A stretch of DNA of 64,000 nt from positions 2,232,001-2,296,000 of the forward strand of contig JACTVC010000004.1 of assembly GCA_018417955.1 (NCBI GenBank), in the 5' to 3' direction. Positions within the stretch are counted from its first letter, which is position 1; every line of letters begins with the position of its first letter. A model generated the notes under the pieces. That model had not been told where the DNA came from. It saw nothing but the letters and a program-made list of their open reading frames with translations, and did no database searches. The DNA comes from Laccaria trichodermophora. Taxonomy: Eukaryota > Basidiomycota > Agaricomycetes > Agaricales > Hydnangiaceae. Positions 19,900 to 30,934 of this stretch are shown here, one piece after another. The position numbers and the translations under genes are program-made.

Positions 19900-22196
19900 T
19901 GGCAGGAGCATTTGTTGGGTTGAGAAGTGGAGGGATATTTGAAGGGGATGTGATTGTGATAACCCGCAACGTTGTAGCTTCAATGCCCCTCAAAGGACGT
20001 GTTGTCATTGTACATAGCCCTGCGGAAGTTGAGGTCAGGTCAGATTGATCCGTTGAACAGCGGGTGAAACAGGGCATACCTGCGTACGCCAGGAAGAACG
20101 TGGAAAGAGATCGTGTATGAGGTAAGGAAGGAGAGAGAGGGTAAGCGCCGGCCTTGGTTGAGAACAAGGGTACAACGTCGCGAAGGATATACGATAGCCG
20201 TTCTGTCGTATTTGCGCATCGAAGGTCTGAGTACCGAGGTTTAGCTCACGTTGTGGAAGACAGGGGGGCGTACTCACCTCGAGAAGGTTGCTGGGGCCAC
20301 TCCTTTCGATTCTCAATGTCTTGACGTATCAACCGTAGCTTTTGAAAGTAAGGTGCCGCCAATCTTCGAGGCCTGATGCAGTTGTCGACTCCGAACCCCC
20401 AATGCTAAGACGGCGATCACTGTAAGTTAGACGTGATTGTTATAGTTATAAAACCAAAATACTTACTTCATGACCTAGCTCGCTTGATGAGCTGAGACAA
20501 CTCGTCGCAGGTTCTTGAGTCCATCTTTGATGGTGGTGGAAAGAAAACAAACGTTAGTCAACACGAATTTGATCGACGTCCATCACTTCCACCGTTCGCC
20601 CACCTGTAATTTACACTCGATAACATTGGGACTCAAGCTGTCCAGCTCTACTGCTCGACAATCACTCAGGTGAGAGCCCAATCTGTCATTTGCAATTGCT
20701 TATTGGGGGTCAAGCTAACACTGGAATTGACAGAACACGCTTCACGCACAAGCTTCTAAGACCAGGGATATACGATCCGGGATGGGTCTGTAGCAGTAGT
20801 ACGTATTCATCCGTATTCATTCAACTAGTTGTTCGCTCGCTTACATCCCTTATCTCTACGTCAGTGAGGCCATATCGGTTTCGTCGTGTCCCGCGAATGT
20901 TTCACCGCCGTACTCCTGGTTCGCAGAAGATTTGCAAACCCTGTCGCCGCAATCAGCCACCCCACAAGGGAGATGAGAGATGGACGACAAACAAAGAGGG
21001 ACCACGTATACGACGCGCTCTCTTTCATCAATTTTCTGCGTAATGCCCACTACGCGCTCAGGCCGACGAACGATGGACCGTAGGTCTTCACGGCGTACAG
21101 GAGGAGTTGGTCGTGCAACGGTGAACGTGTTGTGCTATTTAACTGGTGAGCATCCATGGTTCAAGTAACGCCTTTCTTTTGCAAAGCACGATCACCAGAG
21201 GGTGGTTCACTCGCCCACACCAACTCACGTCTGCACGATCGGCTGCCCTGTGCTCTGTGACGACGCTCTCCTATGGTCTGCCCGCTTATATCTCAGCACT
21301 CCGCAGTTCCACCGACGGCTCTCCCTAACGACAAAAAGTCTGTGGCAAGGCAATTTTTTTCAATGTGCTATCAGGCCCATGGCCAATCTCGGAACAACCC
21401 AAAAACTGGACGATTAGAATCGGAGTTCTACCCCGAGTCGTGGAACGTCACCACGAGAGTATTTCTTGTTCTTGGTACGACGTGATTGCTCTCTTTTAAC
21501 AATAAGCTAATCGATTTATTCTTTTGTAGGACCTGTGACGTGGCGAGGCCCTTGCAACGAGGAATCAAGATCAGCCTTGCGTTCCCATCGTTCGTTGCCT
21601 GCTGCATGGCTACGCTTCCCTATTCAGCGTCATCAGTGTCCACCTACAGGCATGAAGTACAGCCAACGCTCGTGCGGATCAGTGACAACAATATTCGTTT
21701 ATGGAAAGCCGGGATGCGAGGCAATTAGAGGGTCAGTGACACAAGTGGAATTAAAAGGACAAGAAGTGAGGCGACGTCCTACTTTGGATGGTGGTGAAGG
21801 AACCTACTGTGGTCGTTAAAAACGCCAGGTTTGGGATGCTGGGTCAGGTGCATCCCCTCGTCTTTTGCAATTCTATATACTTAATGTTGTAGTATCGTCT
21901 CCAGCTGGATTTGATGTTGTCTTGTATATGTGAAATAAAATGCCGCAATCTGTTCTCTTCGTGCCCTTCAGTCCTTGGATTACAGTGTTGGCGTTTTATT
22001 TTTCACACATGTCCGTTGACCGCGCTTGTTCCGGCGTCTGCTTGCTGACTTGGCGCCCAACCACGTTACTGCGCGTGGATCTCGGAGCGCTGTTCTTGAA
22101 TCCAGGCCTCGAACATCAGCTGACCCCGTGAAGCGGTTCCGTTACCCATTCAGAAAATTGACGCCGCACAGCATCGACTCTCTCTTCTGAACCGCG
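19900..22196. other. Intergenic, no supported gene
   Basis: Only short overlapping frames. The final ~250 bp form the upstream region of the NLR-like gene; I see no clear TATA or CAAT arrangement. Confidence 0.4.
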
Positions 22197-24983
22197 ATGT
22201 CTGATCTTAATCGCCCCCGCGAAAATCGCTTGAAAGGAAAGTTCAAGGCATTGCTCAATCGTATCATGGGCACAGATCGCTCACATGATCAACACCCTAG
22301 CGGTTCGAGGTTCGTGGCGCTGAACCCCATACATACAGATAGCATCCTGACGGAATCTAGGTCAATGTTCACAAGAGTGCCTGAAGTTATGGGAGAGGGG
22401 ACATCTTTGGTGCGTTTGCAATTGTGCTGACAAGTGTATCAGCTCATTTCCTTTGTCTTCGGGAATCCTAGAACGTAATGCAGGGAGCTCACAACTTTCA
22501 GGGAGCCCACAACTTTCAGGGAGCTCACAACTTTGTTATGAATGATCCCACATTCTATGATGTGTGTCATGTGTGAATCATGGCATTTAAGAGACTGACC
22601 AGACTTTTTCTCAAGATTGTGGTTCATGAACATGCCAGCAGGGGTCAAGATGATACACTCCTTGTTCCCCAAAGGCCAAATTCAAGTGCTCTATTTACAG
22701 GTCGCGAGTTTATTCTTCAGAGGCTGAAGGATCACTTTGCACGTCAAGGTGAAGGGGATAGAGGCAGAAGGTCATTCTTGTTATATGGCATGGGAGGGAT
22801 TGGAAAAACACAGATTTGTTTGAAGTTTGTTGAGGAGATGGCTGGAAGGTAGGTTTCTTCAATTTAATATCTCTGATTTTATGACAAGTGCATGCAGATT
22901 CTCCCACATTTTCTGGATTGATGCTTCATCTGAAGATACTATTGCTCTTGGTTTGAAGGGCCTTTGTGCTCTTCCTGAGGCTAAAGCTGCTAATATCTCT
23001 GTGTCCCCTATCTCTGCTCTCATCTGGATTGCATCTCTGCAGTGTAAATGGCTGCTGGTGTTTGACAATGCTGATGGTGCACCTGAACTTGTAGAGAAAT
23101 TTATTCCACCTGGCTCTGAGGGCAATATTCTGGTTACTAGCAGAAATCCTTCTCTTGGGCGTGTCACATCTTATGAAAACTCTCTGGAAGTTGATCAGAT
23201 GGCTGAAAAGGAAGCTATATCACTCTTAGTGAAAGCCAGCAATCTGACTGAATTGCCAGAAAATGTTTACATCATAGCTCAGCAGATTGTAAATGACCTC
23301 TGCTGCTTGCCTCTGGCTGTTGATCAAGCAGGAGCTTCCATTCAAGCTGGTCTCTGTAGTATCAACAATTATCTTGAGCATCTCTTTCAGCATAGGAAAA
23401 AGCTTATGAACCACCCTTCATTTAGAGGTGCATCTCAGTACAATCATACAGTTTATGAAACATGGGATTTGTCTTTCAATGAAATTGAATCTAGGGCAAA
23501 CAAGAAATCTGATGGGCATGGTAGAGAAGCTGCTCAGGCTGCTATTCTTATTCTTGAAACTGCTGCATTTCTACAACATGAGAATATCATTGAGGCTGCT
23601 TTTAGAAAGGCTGCTATGGAGCTCTCTAAAGGACATCACAGTAGACTGGAAAGAAAAGTCAAAACATGTGTCACCCAATTGCTTCAGCTGAGAGAAGATC
23701 AGTCTTGGAATCAATTCTTCTTTCATGAAGGAATTAGAGTTCTTATGTCCTTTTCTTTGATCAAACAAGGCTCAACCTCTTCAGGAATCTATTCCATCCA
23801 TCCATTGATGCATCAATGGAGTAGAGATAGGATGTCAATGTCTCAAAAAAGGTGCATGATGCAAGTGGCAAAATTGATCCTTGTAAACTGTATTACGAGA
23901 GAAGTGACAGCTGAGAACATTGCATTCAACAGGATTCTTGTGCCACACATCAAAGCCAATTACCAGTCAGAGAGAGAAAATGGCTTCAAGAGAGTGTTTG
24001 ATGATGATGAATATTCCAATTTCAGTTATGTATTCTATGACAATGGAATGTGGAAAGATGCAGAGGATCTTGAGCATGAAATAGTAGAAATGAGGATGAA
24101 GGAGCAGGGGATGAATGATCCATCAACACTGACTAGTATGTCAAATCTTGCAGTCACATATTTACACCAAGGAAAACATGAGGAGGCTGGGGAGCTGAAG
24201 CTGAAGGTCTTGGATCTTTGTACAAGGCTGTTGGGGCCAGAACATCCAGATACATTGACCAGCATGGCAAATCTTGCAAGTACCTATTCAAACCAAGGAA
24301 AATATGAGGAGGCTGAGGAGCTGAAGCTGAAAGTCTTGGATCTGCGTACAAGGGTGTTGGGCCCAGAACATCCAGATACTTTGACCAGCATGGCAAATCT
24401 TGCAGTCACATATTCAGACCAAGAGAAATATGAGGAGGCTGAGGCACTGGGGCTGAAGTCTTTGGATCTGCGTACAAGGGTGTTGGGGCCAGAACATCCA
24501 GATACATTGAACAGCATGGCAAATCTTGCAGTCACATATTCAGACCAAGGAAAACATGAGGAGGCTGGGAAGCTCAAGCTGAAAGTCTTGGATCTGCAAA
24601 CAAGGGTGTTGGGGCCAGAACATCCAGATACATTGACCAGCATGGCAAATCTTGCAAGTACTTATTCAGACCAAGGAAAATATGAAAAAACTAGGGAGCT
24701 GGACCTGAAAGTCCTGGATCTGCGTACAAGGCTGTTGGGGCCAGAACATCCATCAACATTGACCAGCATGGCAAATCTTGCAGTCACATATTTTGACCAA
24801 GGAAAATATGAGGAAGCTGCAGAGCTGGAAGTAAAGGTTCTGGATCTGCGTACAAGGGTGTTGGGGCCAGAACATCCCAATACTTTGACCAGCATGGAAA
24901 ATCTTGCAAGAACATATTTAGAACAAGGGAAATATGAGGAGGCCAAGGCTCTGAGGCTGAAGTCTCTGGAATTATGTAACTGA
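22197..24983 (+). CDS. NLR-like protein: NB-ARC ATPase domain with C-terminal kinesin-light-chain type TPRs
   Basis: I model four exons, 22197-22409, 22472-22561, 22616-22848 and 22898-24983, all with GT..AG introns of 49-62 nt, giving about 873 residues. The N-terminus has a threefold FQGAHN repeat leading into FVMNDPTFYD, a pattern common ahead of nucleotide-binding domains in mushrooms. The NB-ARC domain starts with ALFTGRE, then the P-loop GMGGIGKT (exon 3), IFWIDASS, the Walker B-like WLLVFDNAD, VTSRN (sensor/RNBS-B) and LCCLPLAVDQAGA (GLPL-like). The C-terminus is seven TPR units of 42 residues (core TSMANLAVTYSDQGKYEEA, then EHPDTL). In fungi such STAND proteins are switches thought to act in non-self recognition or programmed cell death; that role is inferred. 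The repeats are almost identical in DNA, a sign of recent homogenisation. No effector domain is seen at the N-terminus. Confidence 0.9.
22481..22534 (+). repeat. 18-bp tandem repeat x3 in the NLR-like gene
   Basis: CAGGGAGCTCACAACTTT three times in a row with one synonymous change, encoding QGAHNF x3. In frame and inside exon 2. Confidence 0.95.
24132..24983 (+). repeat. 126-bp coding repeats (TPR array)
   Basis: Units start near 24132, 24258, 24384, 24510, 24636, 24762 and 24888, an exact 126-bp (42-codon) period. Most positions are identical across units, including synonymous sites; differences cluster in helix A/B surface residues. Confidence 0.95.
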
Positions 24984-25192
24984 TCTTTCAAGGTGCAGTT
25001 CAGTCCCACTTTTTGCCCCCCAAACAACTAACCAAGGACATTTATTCCAGGATATGATAACATGTTTTTCAATCAAACAGAGAAAGGGCCATCAGGAATT
25101 GAAAATCTAGTGTATGAACTTCAGAAGAACAAAAAATGGTGTCAAAGATGGACTGTTCTGCATGAGAAAGAAAGAAATACACTGTTACTGTA

Positions 25193-25245
25193 ATGGGGGA
25201 CATTCAGATGACAACCTTTCTATTTCAACACAGAGCTATGCCCCC
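25193..25245 (-). other. tRNA-derived remnant
   Basis: On the minus strand GGGGGCATAGCTC begins like a tRNA acceptor and D arm, and TGTCCCCCA ends like a 3' acceptor 53 nt later. The middle is too short for a tRNA, so this is a deleted relic. Confidence 0.35.
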
Positions 25246-25343
25246 ATTTCTTTCTCATAAATAACATGCAGAATTGGAGAAGACAAAGAAAATCCTAAGA
25301 TCATAAAATCTACGAAAAAACAAACAAAAAAAATGAAAATGTG

Positions 25344-25435
25344 GCCATGGATCGGATCAAAGGTAGGACACCATATATACAAGCTTTTTATGTACATACC
25401 TCACTCTTCTGCTCTCCCAACTGAGCTATGCCCCC
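25344..25435 (-). other. tRNA-like / SINE-head sequence
   Basis: On the minus strand GGGGGCATAGCTCAGTTGGG then AGAGC is a perfect tRNA 5' half with A box. After ~45 nt, TTTGATCCGATCC is a weak B box, and a T-rich run (CATTTTCATTTTTTTTG) follows. There is no matching 3' acceptor arm, so a SINE or tRNA pseudogene is more likely than a tRNA. It shares its head with the remnant at 25193-25245. Confidence 0.45.
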
Positions 25436-25553
25436 TGAAAATAATGATATGGAATAAGTATTGCAATTAGTAGTAGAGTGATAAGAAACACTAAGATTTG
25501 CGGCCTGCACTGAAGCATGACCAGGCTACAATGAAAGTGACTTGTAAGGAATG

Positions 25554-27137
25554 TCATACTAAAAAAAATAAGCATATGATACACCAATCCTCCATCCATC
25601 CAGTATATATAATTATGTGTATGAGCATATAAGTATCAGTCGTAGTTGAGGAGGGGTAAATGTGATTGAAAAAACAAGTTGGTCTATCCAAAAAAATACA
25701 CGTAGGCCGTACGTGCTCACACCCCATCACCCCACTCTCCTCCTCCCCATCCCCCCGCCTAGCCAAAAATGCACCAAAATCCCTAGACCTCTTCCCCCCT
25801 CCGCTCCCTCCCCCTCCGAAACCTGACATCGGGAAACCGCCACCACCAATCCGACCAACTGGGAATCCACCACCTGCACCTTCAATCCGTCCGGTGAACG
25901 CTCCTTCTTCTCGAACAGGCAATTCATCATCCTCCAAGTCGAAAAACCCCTGTCCCTGCTTGACGGTACTTGGACTAACAATCTGAGCCTGCGCGTCGCC
26001 GACGCTGAAGGCTGTCGAGGAAGGTGATTGGATGGAGGGTGATTGCGAAGATGTGTTGGATCTTGATCTTGATTGGGAGGTCGAGGAATGTTTGGATTTC
26101 GATTTGGGCCGGTTGGGGTTGGGGACAGTGGGATTGGGTTGGGCTTGGTCAGACGCAGATGCGGAGGTCCAGCTCAGCGACGAGCGATTACGACATGAAT
26201 CCGAGGTACCTCCATTTGAGTGAGCGCTGTTTGAGTTTTTGCGTGCGTAGAGGCTTCCGTCGAGATCTGCGTTTTCGTCGTCCTCCTCTGCTGCTGCTGT
26301 TGGAGGAGAAAGAGGGGCGGATACGAAGTTCCCAAAACCTTCCCTCGAGTGTTGGGATCGAGAGTGAGACCTCGAATGAGAGCCCGACGAAGACGTCGCC
26401 GTAGTCCCCCCACCAGCTCCAGCGCCACTAGGCTGCTTCACCAATGCCAACCCACCACTCCCCTGAAACCCTTCAAATTCCTCCCCATCGCCAACAACGC
26501 CAGCCTCCACAAGCCTCTTCATCTCCTTCCTCGCCTTCCTCTGTTGTCTCCTCTCTTCTTTTTCCTGGAGATGCTTAGCTTCCGCTTCGGCTGCTTCGGT
26601 GGCTTTGGAGACGGAGATGGATTGGATGGTGGATATGTCAAGAGGAGCAGTGTCGGAATCGAAGGTTTGGGTTGTTAGTGTTGTTGTGGGTGTGTGGCCA
26701 CCCCCGCTGCTGCTGCTGTGGTGATGGCGGAATAAAGGCGCATCGTCGTCAGCGTTGTCGTCAGGTGGGAGTTGAATGGGTGGTGGTCGGCCAAAGAGAT
26801 TGAATCCGAAAAGTGTTATCCTCCATGGCTTCCCATTCCCGTTCGCATTTGCCTTGGACCTTCGTTTGCGTCTCCTCCCTCCCCTTCCAGGGTTCGACTG
26901 TAAAGAAAGAGTTTCTGCCTGCTCGTTATCCGATGAGTCGGCTAAGAGGCCTTGTAGTTCGTCAGGATGCGTGCGGGGGATACGGTTGACAGCGGGGTTG
27001 TATGGCTCTGGCTGTTCTGCTGATATTGTCGGTCGATTTGTGTTCTGTAAACTGTCAGAGGACGAAACGCGGCGCAGGCAGGGAAGGCATGAGCCCAGTG
27101 CGATCTTGGCCGTGTCAGACCATGAGAAGGGGGTCAT
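25554..27137 (-). CDS. Conserved-looking low-complexity protein with N-terminal CLPC motif
   Basis: ATG at 27137 gives MTPFSWSDTAK..SCLPCLRR, a start that suggests membrane attachment through cysteine acylation (inference). About 500 residues follow, rich in Ser, Gly, Pro, Asp and Glu. Visible segments: RTHPDELQGLLAD, a basic GGRRRKRRSK patch, WRITLFGFNLFG, a probable coiled coil of Glu/Lys/Arg (EAEAKHLQEKEERRQQRKAR), FFDLEDDELPVRE, and Gly-rich repeats to about GDGEEESGVM. The last ~55 codons differ in style and may be intronic or 3' sequence, so the stop at 25554 is uncertain. A broken copy lies at 18763-19890. Element D is inserted only ~70 bp upstream of the ATG, so expression may be altered. 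I cannot assign a function. Confidence 0.65.
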   Translation of the reverse strand: MTPFSWSDTAKIALGSCLPCLRRVSSSDSLQNTNRPTISAEQPEPYNPAVNRIPRTHPDELQGLLADSSDNEQAETLSLQSNPGRGGRRRKRRSKANANGNGKPWRITLFGFNLFGRPPPIQLPPDDNADDDAPLFRHHHSSSSGGGHTPTTTLTTQTFDSDTAPLDISTIQSISVSKATEAAEAEAKHLQEKEERRQQRKARKEMKRLVEAGVVGDGEEFEGFQGSGGLALVKQPSGAGAGGGTTATSSSGSHSRSHSRSQHSREGFGNFVSAPLSPPTAAAEEDDENADLDGSLYARKNSNSAHSNGGTSDSCRNRSSLSWTSASASDQAQPNPTVPNPNRPKSKSKHSSTSQSRSRSNTSSQSPSIQSPSSTAFSVGDAQAQIVSPSTVKQGQGFFDLEDDELPVREEGAFTGRIEGAGGGFPVGRIGGGGFPMSGFGGGGSGGGKRSRDFGAFLARRGDGEEESGVMGCEHVRPTCIFLDRPTCFFNHIYPSSTTTDTYMLIHIIIYTGWMEDWCIICLFFLV

Positions 27138-27270
27138 CAACTTTGTTGTTGTTGGCAGAGGATGGGGTTGGGTTGGGAAGTTGGAGGGAAATGACTGGGC
27201 AACTTCGCCGAGGTCTTTATTGTCCCCCACTGATTCCTGCAGGATTCCTGAGGATTACCAGGACTCTATA

Positions 27271-27290
27271 TTGGCTGATGTGCCAGCCAA
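27271..27290 (+). other. Conserved subterminal hairpin of element D
   Basis: TTGGCTG, a 6-nt loop ATGTGC, then CAGCCAA (perfect 7-bp arms), about 60 bp from the GAGGTC end. Confidence 0.8.
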
Positions 27291-27539
27291 TTTTTTGAGT
27301 CCTGTGGGGGTCCATTCCTGAGGACTGAAGACAGTCCTCAGGATTTTCGGACAGGACTAGTCCCAGGAATGATGCATTTGATGAGTCACATGACCCATGA
27401 GCATGTGCTTGGATACATCATGTGATGTGATGCATCACGTGCACATGTTTGTTGATGATAGTTCTCATATGTGACACGTCACGTCACCTCTCTCTTTCCT
27501 CTCCACCCACAACCTCGCCCACCACGACCACCACGACCA

Positions 27540-28290
27540 CCACGCAACAGACAACAACAACGATGACGACGACATCAACGGACGACGACAACGACGACTA
27601 CAACAACAACAACAACAACGATGGTGGTGCCCAACAAATGGCGCCACCACCAAACGGCTGACGTGGCACACCCCATCCGGGTGTGCCACGTCGACGGCGA
27701 TTTTCTCAATGACGAACGCCCACGACCCCGCGACAAGGGACGACAACCCCACCACCATGTTCCACCACCACCACACACCACCACGACAGCTCACACACCG
27801 ACGCCGACAAGGAAACGGCGGTGGCGCCCAACACACGGCGCCACCACCAAATCGCTGACGTGGCATGCCCATCCGGGTTGCCACGTCGACGGCGACTTTT
27901 CGACAACGAACGGAACCCCATAACCACACCACCACCACCTTCCGCCACCACCCACGAACGACGAGCGCCCACGGACAACAAGCGCCCACAGACAACGATG
28001 GTCCCCCCACCCACGGACGAATGACAAACGCCCACAGACAACGACCACCCACGAGCGCACACGAACGACAACGAGCCCCCCATGCATGACGGCTCCCCAT
28101 GCACGACGACACCCCATGCACGGACGACGATGCCCATGAACGGACGACGATGCCCACGAACGGACGACGATGCCCACACACGACGACGATGCCCACGCAT
28201 GGACGACGACGACGACCCCCCACCCACGAACGACGAGCACCCGCGGACAACTAGCGCCCACGGACAGACACGACCCCCCCAGCACTGCTG
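27540..28290 (+). repeat. CGACGA triplet tract of element D with two GTGGCA palindromes
   Basis: Degenerate CGACGA/CCACGA repeats. Embedded are GACGTGGCACACCC, loop CATCC, and its complement (27660-27692, 14-bp arms), and a second palindrome with GACGTGGCA/TGCCACGTC arms at 27857-27887. Long frames on both strands are artefacts of composition. Confidence 0.82.
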
Positions 28291-28339
28291 ACGAACGGCA
28301 AACGAGGCTGCCACCGACGAGCGGCAATGAGTGCCCACC

Positions 28340-28635
28340 CCCAGTATGTCCCCCCTCCATTTCTATCCTTCCTTCCTGTCTGTCCCCTCCCTATCTGTCC
28401 TTCCTCCCTCTCTGTCCCCCCCCCTATCTGTCCTTCCTCCCTATCTGTCCCCCCTCCCTATCTGTCCTTCCTCCCTCTCTGTCCCCCCTCCCTGTCTGTC
28501 CCCATTTCTGTCTGTCCCCCCTTCCTCTCCACTCCCTTCCTCTCTATCTCCCTCTCTGTTCTCCCTTTCCTGTCCTCCTTCCCACCCCTGTCTGTACCCC
28601 CCTTCCTGTTTGTCCCTCCTTCCCCCCTCCCTTTA
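28340..28635 (+). repeat. Polypyrimidine tract of element D
   Basis: CCTTCCTCCCTATCTGTCCC-type repeats, the C/T-strand counterpart of the purine tracts in elements A-C. The purine strand therefore has the same polarity relative to the GAGGTC end in all elements. Confidence 0.88.
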
Positions 28636-28936
28636 GTATACTTGTAAAGTAATTTTCATGTCATTTAAAATAGAATAAAATTCTACTATGTATTGATATC
28701 TGAATGCTTTAAGGATGGAAATAGAGTTAAGTTCATTAGGGAAGTTAGAGGAAGTGTTTAAACATGTCACAGATGGTTAAATGTCATGTAGTCCTCAGGA
28801 ATCCTGAGGACTTGACAGAATTTTTCTCCTAAAACTCAAATTTGCCAAAATTATGGTGTAGTCCTGCAGGAATCCTCAGGAATCCTCAGGAATCCTGAGA
28901 GTCCTGCAGGAATCAGTGGGGGACTGATAAGTACTG

Positions 28937-29976
28937 AAATATCCAGAGAAATCCAATTTTGTATTGAATATGGTTGACAGAGTTGGGAGTCCAGTGGAGT
29001 CCAGTCCAGTCCAGTTTTGTATTAGATACAGTTGACAGTCCAGTTTTGCATAAGACACAGTTGCCAGTCCAGTTCAGTCCAGTGGAGTCCAGTCCAGTCC
29101 AGTTTTGTGTTGGATACAGTTGGCAGTCCAGTAGAGTCCAGTTTTGTGTTGGGTCCAGCAGTGGAGTCCAGTCCAGTCCAGTCCAGTCCAGTCCAGTCCA
29201 GTCCAGTTTTGTATTAGATACAGTTGACAGTCCAGTGGAGTCCAGTTTTGCATAAGACACAGTTGCCAGTTCAGTTCAGTCCAGTGGAGTCCAGTCCAGT
29301 CCAGTTTTGTATTGGATACAGTTGGCAGTCCAGTGGAGTCCAGTTTTGTGTTGGATGCAGCAGTGGAGTCCAGTCCAGTTTTGTGTTGGATGCAGCAGTG
29401 GAGTCCAGTCCAGTTTTGTGTTGGATACAGTTGGCAGTCCAGTGGAGTCCAGTTTTGCATAAGACACAGTTGGCAGTCCAGTTCAGTCCAGTGGAGTCCA
29501 GTCCAGTCCAGTTTTGATAAGACACAGTTGGCAGTCCAGTTCAGTCCAGTGGAGTCCAGTCCAGTCCAGTTTTGTGTTGGATGCAGTTGGCAGTCCAGTA
29601 GAGTGAGTCCAGTGGAGTCCAGTCCAGTCCAGTTTTGTGTTGGATACAGTTGGCAGTCCAGTGGAGTCCAGTGGAGTCCAGTTTTGTGTAAGATGCAGTT
29701 GGCAGTCCAGTTCAGTCCAGTGGAGTCCAGTTTTGTGTTGAGTACAGCAGTGGAGTCCAGCCCAGTCCAGTTTTGTGTTAGATAGTCTCCAGTCCAGTGG
29801 GAGTCCAGCCCAGTCCAGTTGTGTGTTGGATAGTCCAGTCTCCAGTCCAGTGGAGTCCAGTGGAGTCCAGTTTTGTGACAGTATGTAGTGATGTCTCAAT
29901 ATATAGTGAGGTCCAGTGAAGGCCAGTGGAGTCCAGTGGAGTCCATGTGGATTGCGTGGGGGATGGTAAAGTATTG
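28937..29976 (+). mobile_element. Element F: partial copy of the modular family, array of CCAGT words
   Basis: About 1 kb made almost entirely of CAGTCCAGTGGAGTCC words joined by TTTTGTGTTGGATACAG spacers. The right end GGATGGTAAAGTATTG (complement CAATACTTTACCATCCCCCA) is a proper family terminus at 29976. The opposite terminus and the central modules are missing, so this is a truncated copy abutting element D. Many frames are open because the word period is 5 or 16. Confidence 0.7.
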
Positions 29977-30137
29977 TAACAAACGGCAAGTTTGTTATCG
30001 TCAATGTAGTGGAGACTTTGAGCTCGAGTCCAGGCCTGAGAATCGAAGTGGTCATGATCGAGGTCGATGGGTGCAGGCAAAGCCTTTATGCCAACAGGAA
30101 CTGCTTGAATGAGTCCAAGCGGTAAACTTTTAGATGA

Positions 30138-30611
30138 TCAAAACGAACATTGATGGCCGTTGAGGTTATAAAAAAGAACATGCCGTCCAGCAGTGTGGGC
30201 CAATTGGCCCTCACAATTAATCACGAGGCCATCTACTGGGAAAGTTCGCCCTGCGCCGTGGCCCACATTCCGATCTGCAACGCGGATAACGTTTAAGCCC
30301 CGCTGAAGAGAAGGATCAGCCATCTGATAGAGGTAAAAAGTTGAACAGACCTGGGCTGAGGGATCAAGAGATAGGATCGTGCCATTCTTGCACCCGACAA
30401 AAAGGCGGTCACTGGACGAGTCCCACGCTAGAGATAAGACAGCCGAACGAAGCTTCAACTCCTTTGTTGACCCTCGACTTTTGAGGTCCCAAAGTTGCAC
30501 AAGGCCACCAGAGGATCCGCTTGCAAGAAGCCTTTTCGTTGGAGAGAAGGACACAATATTGATTTTGCCAGCTTCGGAATGAACAGTGAGAACGTGCTTG
30601 TAGTGAGCCAT
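30138..30611 (-). CDS. WD40-repeat protein (short; possibly more exons)
   Basis: ATG at 30611. Two or more WD repeat blades are visible: SFSPTKRLLASGSSGGLV then QLWDLK, and LRSAVLSLAWDSSSDRLFVG then CKNGTILSLD. The rest (GLNVIRVADRN, LVINCEGQLAHTAG) continues the beta-propeller pattern to the stop at 30138. At 158 codons it is too short for a full seven-blade propeller, so further exons or truncation are likely. It shares its blade style (FSP..R.LA.G...G / AWD....LFVG..NG) with the genes at 40223 and 44507, which suggests local paralogues. Role unknown beyond protein-protein interaction. Confidence 0.7.
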   Translation of the reverse strand: MAHYKHVLTVHSEAGKINIVSFSPTKRLLASGSSGGLVQLWDLKSRGSTKELKLRSAVLSLAWDSSSDRLFVGCKNGTILSLDPSAQVCSTFYLYQMADPSLQRGLNVIRVADRNVGHGAGRTFPVDGLVINCEGQLAHTAGRHVLFYNLNGHQCSF

Positions 30612-30934
30612 AGGATTGTATAGGAATCGACGCTAGCACAAGGAGCAAGAGTGGGAGGCAGGCGCTACCTAGATTGGTCCGGTGGTTGTTAAAAACAAAC
30701 ATGATGTATATGTCTTTGACGCCATGAGGCGGCTCCCATTAACTTGGTAGGGGAGCAAAAGACACATGTCATGATCAGTATCAGATCAAGTAAACTTGTT
30801 CAGATCTAGATCTGGTCATATTTATTTGATTAAATTTTATAAACAAGAAAAATAAAAACTCTCTGCCGTACATACGAGATTTGATCTCCAGATCCTTTCC
30901 CTGGCCTTCTGCAGCACCGGTACCACATGTACAA

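Larger units (their letters stand above)
27210..28936 (-). mobile_element. Element D: modular noncoding transposon, no TSD visible
   Basis: The left end is GAGGTCTTTATTGTCCCCCA; the right end, reverse-complemented, is CAGTACTTATCAGTCCCCCA; both continue CTGATTCCTGCAGGA. Reading inward from the GAGGTC end: hairpin at 27271-27290, TCAGGAATCCTGAGGA word array, CGACGA tract (27540-28290) with two ACGTGGC palindromes, a pyrimidine tract (purine on the other strand, 28340-28635), an AT-rich box with AGTATAC (28625-28690), and a second word array. The order equals elements A-C, in the opposite orientation. The flanks (ACTTCGCC / AAATATCC) do not match, so one side was rearranged, probably together with the partial element F next to it. 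Confidence 0.82.

Noticed and set aside
24035..25027. Minus-strand Ser/Phe/Cys-rich frames across the TPR array
   Set aside because: Shadow of the 126-bp coding repeats of the NLR-like gene, whose plus-strand frame has a clear family signature.
28170..28652. Pro/Leu/Ser-rich frames
   Set aside because: Pyrimidine tract of element D, not a secreted proline-rich protein.
29074..29785. Trp/Thr/Gly-Leu repeat frames on both strands
   Set aside because: Made by the CCAGT word array of element F; open in several frames simultaneously.
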